DNA from: Actimicrobium sp035984655
GTDB lineage: Bacteria; Pseudomonadota; Gammaproteobacteria; Burkholderiales; Burkholderiaceae_D
DNA: 64,000 nt
Assembly: GCF_035984655.1 (NCBI RefSeq)
Contig: NZ_JAXCHT010000012.1
Span: 52,925 to 116,924, forward strand
Direction: 5' to 3'
A program made the translations under genes and the position numbers. Below are positions 47,549-57,891 of this stretch, one piece after another; within the stretch, counting starts at the first letter, position 1, and each line of letters begins with the position of its first letter. The notes beneath the pieces are model-generated. The model worked only from the letters and a program-made list of their open reading frames with translations, made no database searches and had not been told where the DNA came from.

Positions 47549-48184
47549 TCACGGCGCAAGCGCTGGCAGGTCTGCCAACGGCACTGGACAGGCAAGGCGC
47601 CTGACGTAATCGCGCACGTCGGTCGGCCAGGCGCCGGTCAGTTGGTGGAACTTTGTCTCATCGTTCGTGAACAGCGCGCGCGCGGTCTCTTCGAACCCAG
47701 CCATGTCACCAGCCATGGTCGACATGAAGTGGTACGCACTTTCAGTGCTCTGGCGTTGCCGGTCTCGATCCACGTTGGCCCGGCGTGCCTCCTCAACCAG
47801 TTTCCGCAGGGTCACCGAGGCGCCGCCTGGCTGTGTCGCCAACCAGTCCCAGTGGCGCGGCAGCAGCGTGACTTCCCGCGCCACAACCCCAAGCTTTGGC
47901 CGGCCACGGCCTCGTGGCTCAGCAGATTCCCCGGAATCGCTCAGTGCCGATGCGTTTTCGTGCAGCAGGTGCATCTCTGGCGGCAGACGTGCCAACATCT
48001 CGGCATCGCTTCCTCGAATGTCGATATCGACAACCTGGCCAGTCTGGTCGCAGAAGGTCAGCAGCGAACTGGCTACGCCCGATGCCAGTGCGTGTTTCAC
48101 AGCCAGTGCATTGACCGCCAGGCTGCCAGAGGCAATTTGCTTGTGGCCGTCGAAGGTGGTGTAGGAAGGTGTCGCGGTATTCAT
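47549..48184 (-). CDS. DUF2239 protein
   Basis: 211 aa soluble protein of the DUF2239 family. Recognisable parts: YTTFDGHKQIASGSLA, LLTFCDQTGQVVDIDIRG, the Gly/Arg-rich hinge PRGRGRPKLGVVAREVTLLP and HWDWLATQPGGASVTLRKLV. The GRPKLG hinge resembles an AT-hook-like basic motif and the following part looks like a ribbon-helix-helix-type segment, suggesting nucleic-acid binding. First gene of the operon; ATG 48184 or GTG 48187 could start it. Confidence 0.8.
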   Translation of the reverse strand: MNTATPSYTTFDGHKQIASGSLAVNALAVKHALASGVASSLLTFCDQTGQVVDIDIRGSDAEMLARLPPEMHLLHENASALSDSGESAEPRGRGRPKLGVVAREVTLLPRHWDWLATQPGGASVTLRKLVEEARRANVDRDRQRQSTESAYHFMSTMAGDMAGFEETARALFTNDETKFHQLTGAWPTDVRDYVRRLACPVPLADLPALAP

Positions 48185-48216
48185 CACGGTGGGATTTGGC
48201 TTGAATTGAATGTGCC

Positions 48217-48258
48217 AATAATACCCGGGTTAAATTACTGCGTCAATAATACCCGGGT
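48217..48258. promoter_or_regulatory. Paired AATAATACCCGGGT operator-like repeats
   Basis: Two identical 14-base direct repeats AATAATACCCGGGT (48217-48230 and 48245-48258), each holding the perfect palindrome ACCCGGGT, spaced 28 bases start to start. They lie 33 bases upstream of the DUF2239 start, in a local AT-rich region. This looks like a tandem operator, probably for the MarR-like or DUF2239 protein of the downstream operon. Confidence 0.65.
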
Positions 48259-48294
48259 AAATTTAAATCGTGATGCGCAGCGCCAGCATGTCGG

Positions 48295-49455
48295 TCAATT
48301 ATTCATCGATGGAGTGAATCTGATGCGCCAACCCTCGGTCTGGCCAGCGCGGTTGATTCCATAGCCGACGACGGTATTGCCATCGCTTGACAGTCCGGTC
48401 GCGCGTTGCAGTTTCCAGCCTTGCAGGGAAGCACTGAAACCGTAGTCGCTCTGCAGTGCTGCCTCCAATGACCGAGTGCCGTGAAGCGTATCCCAGATCA
48501 GCGCGACATCTCCCTGCGGTGCAACACCCCAACCAACAATGATCTGTCCATCGCCGGAGACCGCACTCGGCGTGGTATTGGTCATGCCTGCCGGTACGGT
48601 GCCGGCAGCCGTCATGCCCAATAGTTGCGTCCAAAGGAAGGCATGAGCATGACCGGTTTGTCCCACCGAGTAGCCCACCACGACACTGCCGTTGCGTGAG
48701 GTTGCCGTGGCCGACGAGGAAACATCCCCGGCCAGCCTTCCCAACATACTGACCGTGCCGTTCGAACTCCATAGCATCGCCCCGTTCAGGACCGGATGCC
48801 CTGCGCCCGCAATGACGCTGGCGTCGGTGGAAATCGCCAGTGCGCTGCTGGTGCGGTCGCTCCCGCCGCCAAATTGGCCGAGCGAGACCATGCCCGAGGC
48901 ATCGGTCCAGCGAAAGGCGGCATTGTTTGTCGTCAAACAGGTACCGACCACCACATTGCCATCGCCCGACACGCCGCCGGGAACGCACAGTGCGACGTTG
49001 GCCAGTGACGCCAATTGCACCAGTCCGGTAGCGGCACTCCAGCGGAACACTGCGCGCGTCGCCGACAAGGCATCTCCCTCGCCGACCACGATCGCGCCAT
49101 CTGCCGACACGGCCCGGGCACTGCTGAACGTTCCGCCCGGCATCCGGCCCAGTTCGAGCAGGCCGCCCTCGGCGCTCCAGCGCACGGCGTGCAATTCTCC
49201 GGACGCCGCCTGGGTCGAGCCCACCACCACATTGCCATCTGCGGACACTGCCAGCGCCTGACTTGCGGTGCCGCCAGGAATAAAGCCGATGCCCACCAAA
49301 CTTGCCTGACGGGCGGCATCCACCGCGGGCGCCGAATGGCCGCCACAAGCGCCCAGCGCCAATGCACAACAGGCGATGCAACATGCCTGTGACCATTTCG
49401 GTGAGGTCGCGGGTGCATCGACAAAGTGACTCGTCCTGAAGCAGGTCTGATCCAT
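48295..49455 (-). CDS. HAF-repeat exported lipoprotein
   Basis: 386 aa. A signal region ends CALALGACGG (lipobox). The rest is about seven repeats of ~45 residues of the HAF extracellular repeat type, e.g. GGTASQALAVSADGNVVVG, GGTFSSARAVSADGAIVVG and RATGLSSDGNTVVGYGIN, predicted to form a beta-propeller-like solenoid. Envelope location is inferred; the role is unknown. ATG 49455 follows GAGA; the upstream frame to 49536 has no leader. Confidence 0.82.
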   Translation of the reverse strand: MDQTCFRTSHFVDAPATSPKWSQACCIACCALALGACGGHSAPAVDAARQASLVGIGFIPGGTASQALAVSADGNVVVGSTQAASGELHAVRWSAEGGLLELGRMPGGTFSSARAVSADGAIVVGEGDALSATRAVFRWSAATGLVQLASLANVALCVPGGVSGDGNVVVGTCLTTNNAAFRWTDASGMVSLGQFGGGSDRTSSALAISTDASVIAGAGHPVLNGAMLWSSNGTVSMLGRLAGDVSSSATATSRNGSVVVGYSVGQTGHAHAFLWTQLLGMTAAGTVPAGMTNTTPSAVSGDGQIIVGWGVAPQGDVALIWDTLHGTRSLEAALQSDYGFSASLQGWKLQRATGLSSDGNTVVGYGINRAGQTEGWRIRFTPSMNN

Positions 49456-49652
49456 TGGATTTCTCTCGGAGCGCGGAGTGGAATCAGCACTTTGAGCGGC
49501 ACACGGGCACGCTACAAGAGCGGCAGCAAGATTCATTGACTGCTCTCAACCCACTGGCAACCTGGTTCGGATTTTCCTGATTGCACGCACAGAGTAGGCG
49601 TGGCGCTGCCGAGGTTGCGATTGCGCCACGATGCGATCTCCACGTGCATGGT

Positions 49653-49997
49653 TTAACCATGCACCACCCGGCTGTCCTGCGGCGCCTGCTCACGCTCCAG
49701 CAATCCGTAATCGCGCACGACGGCCGCAATGCGCAGGCGGTAGCCGGCAAAAATCGTCGACCTTCCGCGCGACTGCGCGGCGCGATGTTCCTCGGTGTTG
49801 CGCCAGCGTTGCACCGCCTCCTCATCGCGCCAGAACGACAACGACAGGATCTTTTCCGGCTGGCGCAGGCTTTGAAACCGTTCAATCGAGATGAATCCAT
49901 CGATCTCATTGAGCAACGGCGCCAGGCGCGCTGCCATGGCGAGGTACTCCTGCCGGGTGTGGTCGTGCGGACAGACTTCAAAAATCACGGCAATCAT
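49653..49997 (-). CDS. Antibiotic biosynthesis monooxygenase (ABM) domain protein
   Basis: 114 aa single ABM fold: MIAVIFEVCPHDHTRQEYLA, IDGFISIERFQS, ILSLSFWRDEEAVQRWRNTEEHR. Such small dimeric proteins are cofactor-free oxygenases or heme-related enzymes. Its ATG overlaps the P450 stop by four bases, so the two are translated together and probably act in one oxidation pathway. Substrate unknown. Confidence 0.85.
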   Translation of the reverse strand: MIAVIFEVCPHDHTRQEYLAMAARLAPLLNEIDGFISIERFQSLRQPEKILSLSFWRDEEAVQRWRNTEEHRAAQSRGRSTIFAGYRLRIAAVVRDYGLLEREQAPQDSRVVHG

Positions 49998-51184
49998 GGC
50001 GATCCCTTCGGCGTGGTGGTAAAGAATTGCGGCAGGCGCGCGTTCGCGGAGGGCCGCAAGGTCCAATCGAGCGCGGCCCGGTCAAGCCGGACCGGCAGCG
50101 CGAGCAGGTGCTGAATCGCGGTTGTTGCGATCCGCGTTGCCAGTGCCTGTCCGGGGCAGGCATGAGGCCCGTGTCCAAAGCCCGGCAGGCGGCGCTGCGG
50201 GCGCTCCAGCACAAAGACATCCGGGTCCGGATTGGCGTGCGCGTCGCGACCGGCGGCAGCCAGCAGCAGCAGGATGGTGTCGCCCGGTTGCAGTGCCACG
50301 CCCGCCACGATGGTCGGTTGCGCCACGAAGCGACGGGTATTTTGTATTGGCGGATCAAAGCGTGCGACCTCCTGCACCAACGCGCCAGCAAGTTGCGGAT
50401 CGTCGCGCAGCTGTGCTTCCAGCTGTGGGCGGTCAAGCAGGGCGACGATGCTGTTGCCGATCAGGCCGGCGCTGGCTTCGTGGGTCTGTGACAGCAGCCC
50501 GATCAGATTGGCGAGAATCGCCTCCTGGTCATCCCAGCCGGCGTGGGCGGCCTGGCGGCAGATAGCGTCCAGCAGCGTGGCGGGCGTCAACGCGCTGGTC
50601 TGCACCAGCCGGGCGAAGCGTTGCTGCAAGGCTTGCGCGGCGACGCTGGCATCGGCCAGTTGTGACGGTGTCGACAGGGGCGACAGGCAGCGCACGAAAT
50701 CCGCCACCCACAGCGCCAGTTCCGGCAGTTCGTCCTGACCAAGGCCAAGCAAGTCGGCCACGACCCAGGTCGGCAGATCAAATGTCCAGCGTGTGAGGGC
50801 GGCGCCGTCGGGCAGGCCGTGCTGCTGTCCCAGCAGCCTGGCGAAATGGGCCGTGCGCCGGGCAATGACGGACGGATCCAGTGCCGCCAGCGCCTGCCCG
50901 ATGACCTGCTTCGGGCGCGCATGGCCGGGACCGTCGTTCATCCGGATCAGTCGGCCAAAAACCGCACCGGCGCTGCTGCCGGCGAAGGCACGGGGTACGG
51001 CTTCGCCAGACGGACGCACCAGGCAATGCGGGTTGTCCATGACCTCCTGGACGGCTGTGGCGCGACTGGCAATCCACAGTCGCAAATGGGGATCGAAATG
51101 CAGCGCCGGTCCTGCCAGCAGCTGCTGGTACCAGGGATAGGGATTGACATGGCTGGCAGCGGCGACGGCGTTGGATGGATACAT
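49994..51184 (-). CDS. Cytochrome P450
   Basis: 396 aa soluble bacterial P450. Heme-thiolate motif FGHGPHACPGQALA (Cys ligand), ExxR as EVARF, and a PxR-type NTRRF. In the I helix the usual AG-x-E-T is replaced by QTHEAS: Glu is kept but the proton-relay Thr aligns with Ala. ATG 51184 starts where homology begins; the frame runs open far upstream but is not coding. It is coupled to an ABM protein and divergent from an ArsR regulator, suggesting inducible oxidation. No ferredoxin gene is adjacent. Confidence 0.88.
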   Translation of the reverse strand: MYPSNAVAAASHVNPYPWYQQLLAGPALHFDPHLRLWIASRATAVQEVMDNPHCLVRPSGEAVPRAFAGSSAGAVFGRLIRMNDGPGHARPKQVIGQALAALDPSVIARRTAHFARLLGQQHGLPDGAALTRWTFDLPTWVVADLLGLGQDELPELALWVADFVRCLSPLSTPSQLADASVAAQALQQRFARLVQTSALTPATLLDAICRQAAHAGWDDQEAILANLIGLLSQTHEASAGLIGNSIVALLDRPQLEAQLRDDPQLAGALVQEVARFDPPIQNTRRFVAQPTIVAGVALQPGDTILLLLAAAGRDAHANPDPDVFVLERPQRRLPGFGHGPHACPGQALATRIATTAIQHLLALPVRLDRAALDWTLRPSANARLPQFFTTTPKGSP

Positions 51185-51301
51185 GGGAATCTCTTGCAGG
51201 TGAGAGGTGACAGCACATTGTATGGATTGATCGCATTGAACAATTCGCTTACGATCAAACTGTCGATGCGTACCGGTGTTGGCTGCGCGAAAGGAGAGAC
51301 G

Positions 51302-52000
51302 ATGTCCAACGAGTTTGCCGATACCAGACTGGCCGGCGTGGCCGCAGCCATTGCGGAGCCGGCGCGGGCGCGCATGTTGTGTTGCCTGATGGATGGATAC
51401 GCCCGCACCAACACCGAACTGGCGGTGCTGGCCGAAGTCAGTCCCTCGACGGCGAGTGTCCACCTGGCCAAATTGCGCGAGCAGCAACTGGTGCATGTGC
51501 TGGCGCAAGGCAAGCATCGCTATTACACGCTGGCCGGCGCCGACGTGGCCGCTGCGCTGGAAGCGCTGATGCGCGTGGCCGGCCTGCCGCGCCCGTTGTT
51601 TGTCTCGACCACGCCGGAGCGCTTGCGCAACGCGCGCACCTGCTATGACCACATGGCGGGTACCGTTGCCGTTGCGATGCATGACTATATGGCGCGGCAC
51701 CAATGGCTCCATCCCGTTACACAAGAAGGCGGCGACTATCAACTCAGCGAGGAGGGCGCGGCCGCACTGGAGCGACTGGGCCTGGATGTAGACAAAGCCG
51801 GCAAGGCACGGCGCCGCTTCGCCTGTGCCTGTCTGGACTGGAGTGAGCGTCGTTCCCATCTGGGCGGAGCGCTTGGCGCCGCGCTGCTGTCCGTGCTGCT
51901 CCGGCAAGGCTGGATCGAGCGCGATCTCGATAGTCGCGCACTTGGCATCACGCGCGCAGGCCGGCGTCATTTCAAACGCGTTTTTGAGCTCGACTGCTAG
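51302..52000 (+). CDS. ArsR-family transcriptional regulator
   Basis: 232 aa, longer than the usual ~110. The N-terminal winged helix is clear: EPARARMLCCLMDGYARTNT, AEVSPSTASVHLAKLREQQL, GKHRYYTL. The C-terminal part (LFVSTTPERLRNARTCYDHMAG and FACACLDWSERRSHLGG) belongs to the long ArsR subgroup with the CxxWxxRxxH-type signature that may sense a ligand. It is divergent from the P450 operon and likely controls it. GGAGAGACG lies before ATG 51302. Confidence 0.88.
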   Translation: MSNEFADTRLAGVAAAIAEPARARMLCCLMDGYARTNTELAVLAEVSPSTASVHLAKLREQQLVHVLAQGKHRYYTLAGADVAAALEALMRVAGLPRPLFVSTTPERLRNARTCYDHMAGTVAVAMHDYMARHQWLHPVTQEGGDYQLSEEGAAALERLGLDVDKAGKARRRFACACLDWSERRSHLGGALGAALLSVLLRQGWIERDLDSRALGITRAGRRHFKRVFELDC

Positions 52001-52235
52001 AACTTGTCCTGGCCAGGTTTCTGGCGTCGAAAGAATCTCCGTGCGCGTCAATCCTTGATCACGTTCAAAGTGGCCACTTGTCGTCACTGATACGATGTCT
52101 CATCCCCGTTCTTGCCGGAGCACCCCTCATGTGCCAAGCGACTTCCCGGTCTGGAAATAGCAGGCGGAGGCTGTCGCAATGCGCGCTGCCGAGGCCCTCG
52201 GCCCGACAGGATTCGATTCTTGAGGAGGTCAAATC

Positions 52236-52574
52236 ATGAGCAAATTTGTTGTGTTGTATCTGGTGCCGGTGGCAACAGTCGATCACCTGATGGCGAATTC
52301 CACACCCGAGCAGATGAAAGCCAGCATCGAAGAATGGACCCACTGGATGAATGCCAATGAGCGCGCCTTTGTCGATATGGGCGCACCGCTGGGCAAGACA
52401 AAACGCGTTACCGCCGGCGGAATTGCCAGTGTCAGGAACGAGGTGACGGGTTATACGATCATCGAGGCCGAATCGCACGAGGCCGCCGCAAGGATGCTGG
52501 AAGGACATCCGCATCTGCAGGTTGCCGGGGCCTACATCGATGTGATTGCGGTGATGCCGATACCGAAGGCGTAG
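52236..52574 (+). CDS. YCII-related small protein
   Basis: 112 aa. The YCII/DGPF-like fold is suggested by FVVLYLVP, ASIEEWTHWMNANERAFVDMG, GYTIIEAESHEAAARMLEGH and an EVMPIP-like end. TTGAGGAGG precedes the ATG, a strong ribosome site. Members include dehalogenase-like and PhnB-like small enzymes; no function can be assigned here. Confidence 0.75.
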   Translation: MSKFVVLYLVPVATVDHLMANSTPEQMKASIEEWTHWMNANERAFVDMGAPLGKTKRVTAGGIASVRNEVTGYTIIEAESHEAAARMLEGHPHLQVAGAYIDVIAVMPIPKA

Positions 52575-52610
52575 CCGTGGCGCCGCAGGGCCTGCTGTAG
52601 ACTGGCGGGC

Positions 52611-53009
52611 ATGCTCCTGCGAATCCACCATGCCGCCATCATCTGCGCAGACTACGCACGCTCCAGACGCTTCTACGTCGAGACGCTCGGACTGACCGTC
52701 GTGGCCGAGCATTTCCGGGCCGAGCGCAATTCCTGGAAGCTCGACCTGGCGTTGCCGGACGGTGCGCAAATCGAGCTGTTTTCGTTTCCGGACGCGCCGC
52801 CGCGGCCGTCCTGGCCCGAGGCGCAGGGCCTGCGTCATCTGGCTTTTGCGGTCAACGATGTAGCGCGCTGCAAGGCCGAACTGGAAGCGGCCGGCATCGC
52901 CGTCGAACCGATCCGCATCGATGAATTTACCCAACGCCGCTTCGTCTTTTTTGCCGATCCGGATGGCTTGCCACTGGAACTCTACGAGGTTGCGCCGCAG
53001 CCAGCCTGA
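52611..53009 (+). CDS. VOC-family glyoxalase-like protein (YaeR/GloA2)
   Basis: 132 aa, one vicinal-oxygen-chelate domain. Likely metal ligands: His in RIHHAAI, Glu in IELFSF, His in LRHLAFAV, Glu in PLELYEV. The N-terminal LRIHHAAIICADYARSRRFY and DPDGLPLE pattern match the YaeR/SMU1112c subgroup related to glyoxalase I. Substrate not established. Confidence 0.85.
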   Translation: MLLRIHHAAIICADYARSRRFYVETLGLTVVAEHFRAERNSWKLDLALPDGAQIELFSFPDAPPRPSWPEAQGLRHLAFAVNDVARCKAELEAAGIAVEPIRIDEFTQRRFVFFADPDGLPLELYEVAPQPA

Positions 53010-53259
53010 TCCATCGTACTGCGCCAAGCGCGACTCGCTGCAATTGATCCCTGACGATTATTCACGATGCCGTGTCCCCAGGATCCGGTAATCACAAGTT
53101 GCGCTGACAGGCAACTGGCGGCGTTCACAACGCGATGTCACGCATCCCGCATCGGCGCGTGGCCCACCCCCACGACTGCAATGACCGCTGAAAATTTGGA
53201 ACTACCCGATTCCATCTGACATAAAACGGGAGTTCGATAATAAGCGTGCGTCACCTGGG

Positions 53260-53628
53260 GTGGCGCAGGCGATGCTGTATGGCGCCTGCGCCAGCCTGAC
53301 GCCGCGCGACCTCGACAACGCGGTCGAACGCATCAGCAACGCCGAGCGGCGCGCGCAGTTCATCGAATTCATCGCCAACTGGGAACCCTGGCAACAGCAT
53401 CTGGAACGCGCCCATCCGGACGTGTTTGCCGAACTCGAGCGCAACGCTGCGGCCGAACGCCAGCTGTTGTCGGAGCCGCCGCCATTCACCAATGACAATG
53501 ATTACATCCAGATGTGCCGGGACATGGAGGCACTGCTGACATCACTGCGCCAGAACAAGATCCGGCAATTGACGCGCAACTTTATTGTCGAGTCGCGCGC
53601 CAGCATGGCACCGAGCGAACACAAATAG
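53260..53628 (+). CDS. Hypothetical protein
   Basis: 122 aa, soluble and largely helical, not recognised. Charged helices include DLDNAVERISNAERRAQFIEF and NWEPWQQHLERAHPDVFAEL. Start could be GTG 53260 or ATG 53272; neither has a strong ribosome site. Codon use resembles the neighbours, which supports it being real. It stands alone upstream of the CHASE protein. Confidence 0.5.
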   Translation: MAQAMLYGACASLTPRDLDNAVERISNAERRAQFIEFIANWEPWQQHLERAHPDVFAELERNAAAERQLLSEPPPFTNDNDYIQMCRDMEALLTSLRQNKIRQLTRNFIVESRASMAPSEHK

Positions 53629-53771
53629 ACAGGCCGCCCCGATCCTGCACGCAGCTCGCTCAACAACGCGGTAGCGCTCGACGTTACCGTCGCATCTTGC
53701 CGCGCCATTACCGAAAGTAGCAGCGCGGCGATGCTTGCTATGTTGGAGTCATTCCTGCATGGTCGATCTCC

Positions 53772-56633
53772 ATGAAAAACCTGTTCTCGCGCGTCTACTT
53801 TTCGGTGTCGACCACGGCGTTGATCGCCTTGTTGATCGGCTTGACCCTGACCGCCGTGGCCTTTGTCTCGATGCGCCGTTCCGAATCGGAAATGCACAAC
53901 CAGCAATTCCGCACCAGTGCCAACATTCGCATTGCGGCGGTGCAGGGCGGACTGGTCGATGCCGTCGAACAGTTGCGGGTCGTCAATCAGCTGTTTCAGG
54001 TGGTCGGGGTGGTCAGTGCCAAGCAGTTTCATGACTTTGCCGCCCCGCTGCTGCAGCGCTATCCGCAACTGCAGGCGCTGAGTTTTCAGCGCACCGTCAC
54101 GCACGCCGAGCGCGAGGCTTTCGAAGCCGCCCGACGCCACGCCGATCCGGCATTTCGTATTGTCGAGATGGCCGGCGATCAGGTGCGCACGGCGGCGATT
54201 CGCCCGACCTATAAAGTGGTCGATTACATCGAACCATTGGCGGGCAACGAGGCGGCGGTCGGGCTCGACACCGCCGTCACCTCGGATCAAACCGCGGCAC
54301 GGCGGCGCTCGCGCGCCAGCGGTCTGCCGACCGCGACCGGATTGCTATCGATTGCGCAACACAAAGGCTGGCATACGGCCTTTCTGATCATTGCCCCAGT
54401 GTACCGGAGCGGTCTGCAGCTCGATTCCGTCGCACAGCGTGAAGCCGCCACGATTGGCGAAACCGCGGCGGTGTTTCGGATTGATAACCTGATCGATACC
54501 ATTCTCGATGCCAGCGGCGTGCGCGCCGAGCCGGGCATGGTGATAAGCATCTTCGCCTCCGCCCGGCCGGATCCATCGCAACTGGCATTTCGCGAGGGGC
54601 GTGCCGGCACGCTGCGGCAGCAAACTTTCTCGTTGCTGCCGTACTGGCTGCTGGTCGACCGCGCCGATCCGGTGGCGGAGACATTCGCACTGGCAGGCAG
54701 CATCTGGCGCATGGAAGTGGCGCAGGCGGAAGTGTCATTTCTGTCGAATTACAACGCGTCACTGTTCGTGCTGCTGGGCGGCGTTTTGTCGAGCCTGCTG
54801 GCGGCGGCGTATGTGTATTCGCTGGTCTCGCGCGACATCGTGGCCGAACGCCTGGTCGGTGAACGCACCGTGGTGCTGCGCACCGCGAACCTGCGGCTGT
54901 CGGAGGACCTGGCGCAGCATGTGCGCACCGAAAGTGCATTGCGCCTGCATGAACGGGCGATCCAGGTGTCGCCGAATGCCATCCTGATCTGCGCCGCCAC
55001 CGCACCGGACTACGCGATCGAATACGTAAACCCGGCGTTCGAGCGCATTACCGGTTACAGCAAGGCCGATGTGCTGGGGCGCGGCCTTGAATCGATGCAG
55101 GGAAACGGCATCGACCAGCAGAACCTGGATGAGATTCGCACCTGTCTGCGCGAAGTGCGCGAGGGCCACGCGTTGATGCGCAATTACCGCAAGGACGGCA
55201 CCGGTTACTGGAGCGATCTGTTCATTGCACCGGTGCGTGACGAGCGGGGCGCCGTCATTCAGTTCGTCTTTGCCCAGTACGATGTCAGCTCGATCATGCG
55301 CTTCGAAGCCGAACTGGCCTATCAGGCCAGGCACGACACGCTCACCGGCCTGGCCAACCGGATGCTGTTCACGGAGCGACTGGGCCAGGCAATGAAGGCC
55401 AACCAAGGCGACGGCGCGCAGATCTGGGTGTTGTTCGTGGATCTGGACCGATTCAAATTCGTCAACGACACCCTCGGCCACGAGGCCGGCGACGAGCTGC
55501 TGAAAGTGCTTGCCGCGCGGCTGCAATCGGCGGCAGCGGGCGTCGATACCGTCGCCCGCGTTGGCGGCGATGAATTCCTCGTGCTGTTGAATGAGTCTCC
55601 CGATGATGGCACCGGCATGGCGGCGCTGCGCAGCATCATGGATGCGGTCGTGTTGCCACTGCAGGTGCAGGGCTACGAATTCATTCTCACCTGCAGCATT
55701 GGCGTGGCCATCCATCCAACCGACGGCGACACGGCCGAAACGCTGATCAAGCACGCCGATATTGCGATGTACCGGGCCAAGGAATTGGGCCGCAATACGT
55801 TCCAGTTCTACACCCGGCAAATGAGTGAGCGCAGCCTCGACCGGCTCAATCTCGAAACCGATCTGCGCTATGCGCTGGAGCGCGATGAGTTTGTCCTGCA
55901 CTACCAGCCGCAAGTGAGTTTGCGCGATGGCCGCATCGTTGGCATGGAAGCGCTGATCCGCTGGAATCATCCGCTGCTGGGATTGATCCCGCCGGTCCGG
56001 TTCATTGGCCTGGCCGAAGACATGGGATTGATCGTCCCGATCGGGCTCTGGGTCGCGCGCACCGCCTGCCTGCAGGTGAAGGCATGGCAACACGCCGGCC
56101 TGGGCGAGTTACGCGTGGCGGTCAACCTGTCGCCGCGTCAGTTCATGCAGAAGGGACTGGTGCAATCGATTGCCACGGTGCTGAGTGAAACCGGGCTGGC
56201 CGCGCGCTATCTGGAACTTGAACTGACCGAAAGCATGGTCATGACCGATGTCGACAATGCGATTTCCATCCTGGGCGAATTGAAAAATCTGGGCGTGCCG
56301 ATTTCGATCGACGACTTTGGCACCGGCTACTCCAGCCTGTCGTACCTGCGCCGCTTTCCGCTGGATGTGCTGAAGATCGACCGCTCCTTCATCAATGACG
56401 TGACCAGCGATGCCAACAATGCGGCCATCGTCGTCTCGATCATTGCGCTGGCCCACAACCTGCAGTTAAAGGTGATTGCCGAGGGCGTCGAAACTGCCGA
56501 ACAGCTGGCATTCCTGCGCCAGCACGGCTGCGACCAGATGCAGGGCTACTACTTCAGCCGGCCGGTGCCGGCGCCGGAATTCGAACAACTGCTGCATCAG
56601 GGACGCTGCCTGCCGATGCTGGCGTCGCTCTGA
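53772..56633 (+). CDS. CHASE-PAS-GGDEF-EAL membrane cyclic-di-GMP protein
   Basis: 953 aa. A transmembrane helix (about 8-31), periplasmic CHASE domain (about 45-310, with LSFQRTVTHAEREAFE), second helix (about 323-346), PAS (about 400-505), GGDEF (about 515-680, intact GGDEF) and EAL (about 690-945, MEALIRWNHP, DDFGTGYSSLSYLRRFP). The residues before GGDEF are AGVD, so the inhibitory I-site Arg is missing, unlike the other two GGDEF proteins here. Both catalytic modules look intact; the net activity cannot be predicted. The ligand of CHASE is unknown. Confidence 0.9.
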   Translation: MKNLFSRVYFSVSTTALIALLIGLTLTAVAFVSMRRSESEMHNQQFRTSANIRIAAVQGGLVDAVEQLRVVNQLFQVVGVVSAKQFHDFAAPLLQRYPQLQALSFQRTVTHAEREAFEAARRHADPAFRIVEMAGDQVRTAAIRPTYKVVDYIEPLAGNEAAVGLDTAVTSDQTAARRRSRASGLPTATGLLSIAQHKGWHTAFLIIAPVYRSGLQLDSVAQREAATIGETAAVFRIDNLIDTILDASGVRAEPGMVISIFASARPDPSQLAFREGRAGTLRQQTFSLLPYWLLVDRADPVAETFALAGSIWRMEVAQAEVSFLSNYNASLFVLLGGVLSSLLAAAYVYSLVSRDIVAERLVGERTVVLRTANLRLSEDLAQHVRTESALRLHERAIQVSPNAILICAATAPDYAIEYVNPAFERITGYSKADVLGRGLESMQGNGIDQQNLDEIRTCLREVREGHALMRNYRKDGTGYWSDLFIAPVRDERGAVIQFVFAQYDVSSIMRFEAELAYQARHDTLTGLANRMLFTERLGQAMKANQGDGAQIWVLFVDLDRFKFVNDTLGHEAGDELLKVLAARLQSAAAGVDTVARVGGDEFLVLLNESPDDGTGMAALRSIMDAVVLPLQVQGYEFILTCSIGVAIHPTDGDTAETLIKHADIAMYRAKELGRNTFQFYTRQMSERSLDRLNLETDLRYALERDEFVLHYQPQVSLRDGRIVGMEALIRWNHPLLGLIPPVRFIGLAEDMGLIVPIGLWVARTACLQVKAWQHAGLGELRVAVNLSPRQFMQKGLVQSIATVLSETGLAARYLELELTESMVMTDVDNAISILGELKNLGVPISIDDFGTGYSSLSYLRRFPLDVLKIDRSFINDVTSDANNAAIVVSIIALAHNLQLKVIAEGVETAEQLAFLRQHGCDQMQGYYFSRPVPAPEFEQLLHQGRCLPMLASL

Positions 56634-56657
56634 ACGACGCCGGCATGCAGCGGCGTT

Positions 56658-57659
<1,002 letters not shown>

Positions 57660-57891
57660 TGGTGGATTTCCTTATGGCCGGTGCCGACGGTGCGGCGGTG
57701 CACCGATTCTACAAGGCTTCGGACAAACGGATCGGCGTCGCCAAGCAGCGGCAGCGTTGCGGTTCGCGCACGCCGGGTCAATGTCGAAGCGATAAGTTTC
57801 TCGAACAAAAAACTTTCCACCGGGCATAATGGATCTTGCGGTTATTTTTTATTGAAACCAAAAGTAGTTGTGCTTTTTACCAAGGGTGACA

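Noticed and set aside
50819..52000. 393-aa version of the ArsR regulator
   Set aside because: The extra N-terminus lies over the P450 gene and promoter; the HTH domain starts just after ATG 51302.
49994..52087. 697-aa version of the P450 gene
   Set aside because: The upstream 301 codons are antisense to the ArsR gene and lack P450 similarity; the real start is ATG 51184.
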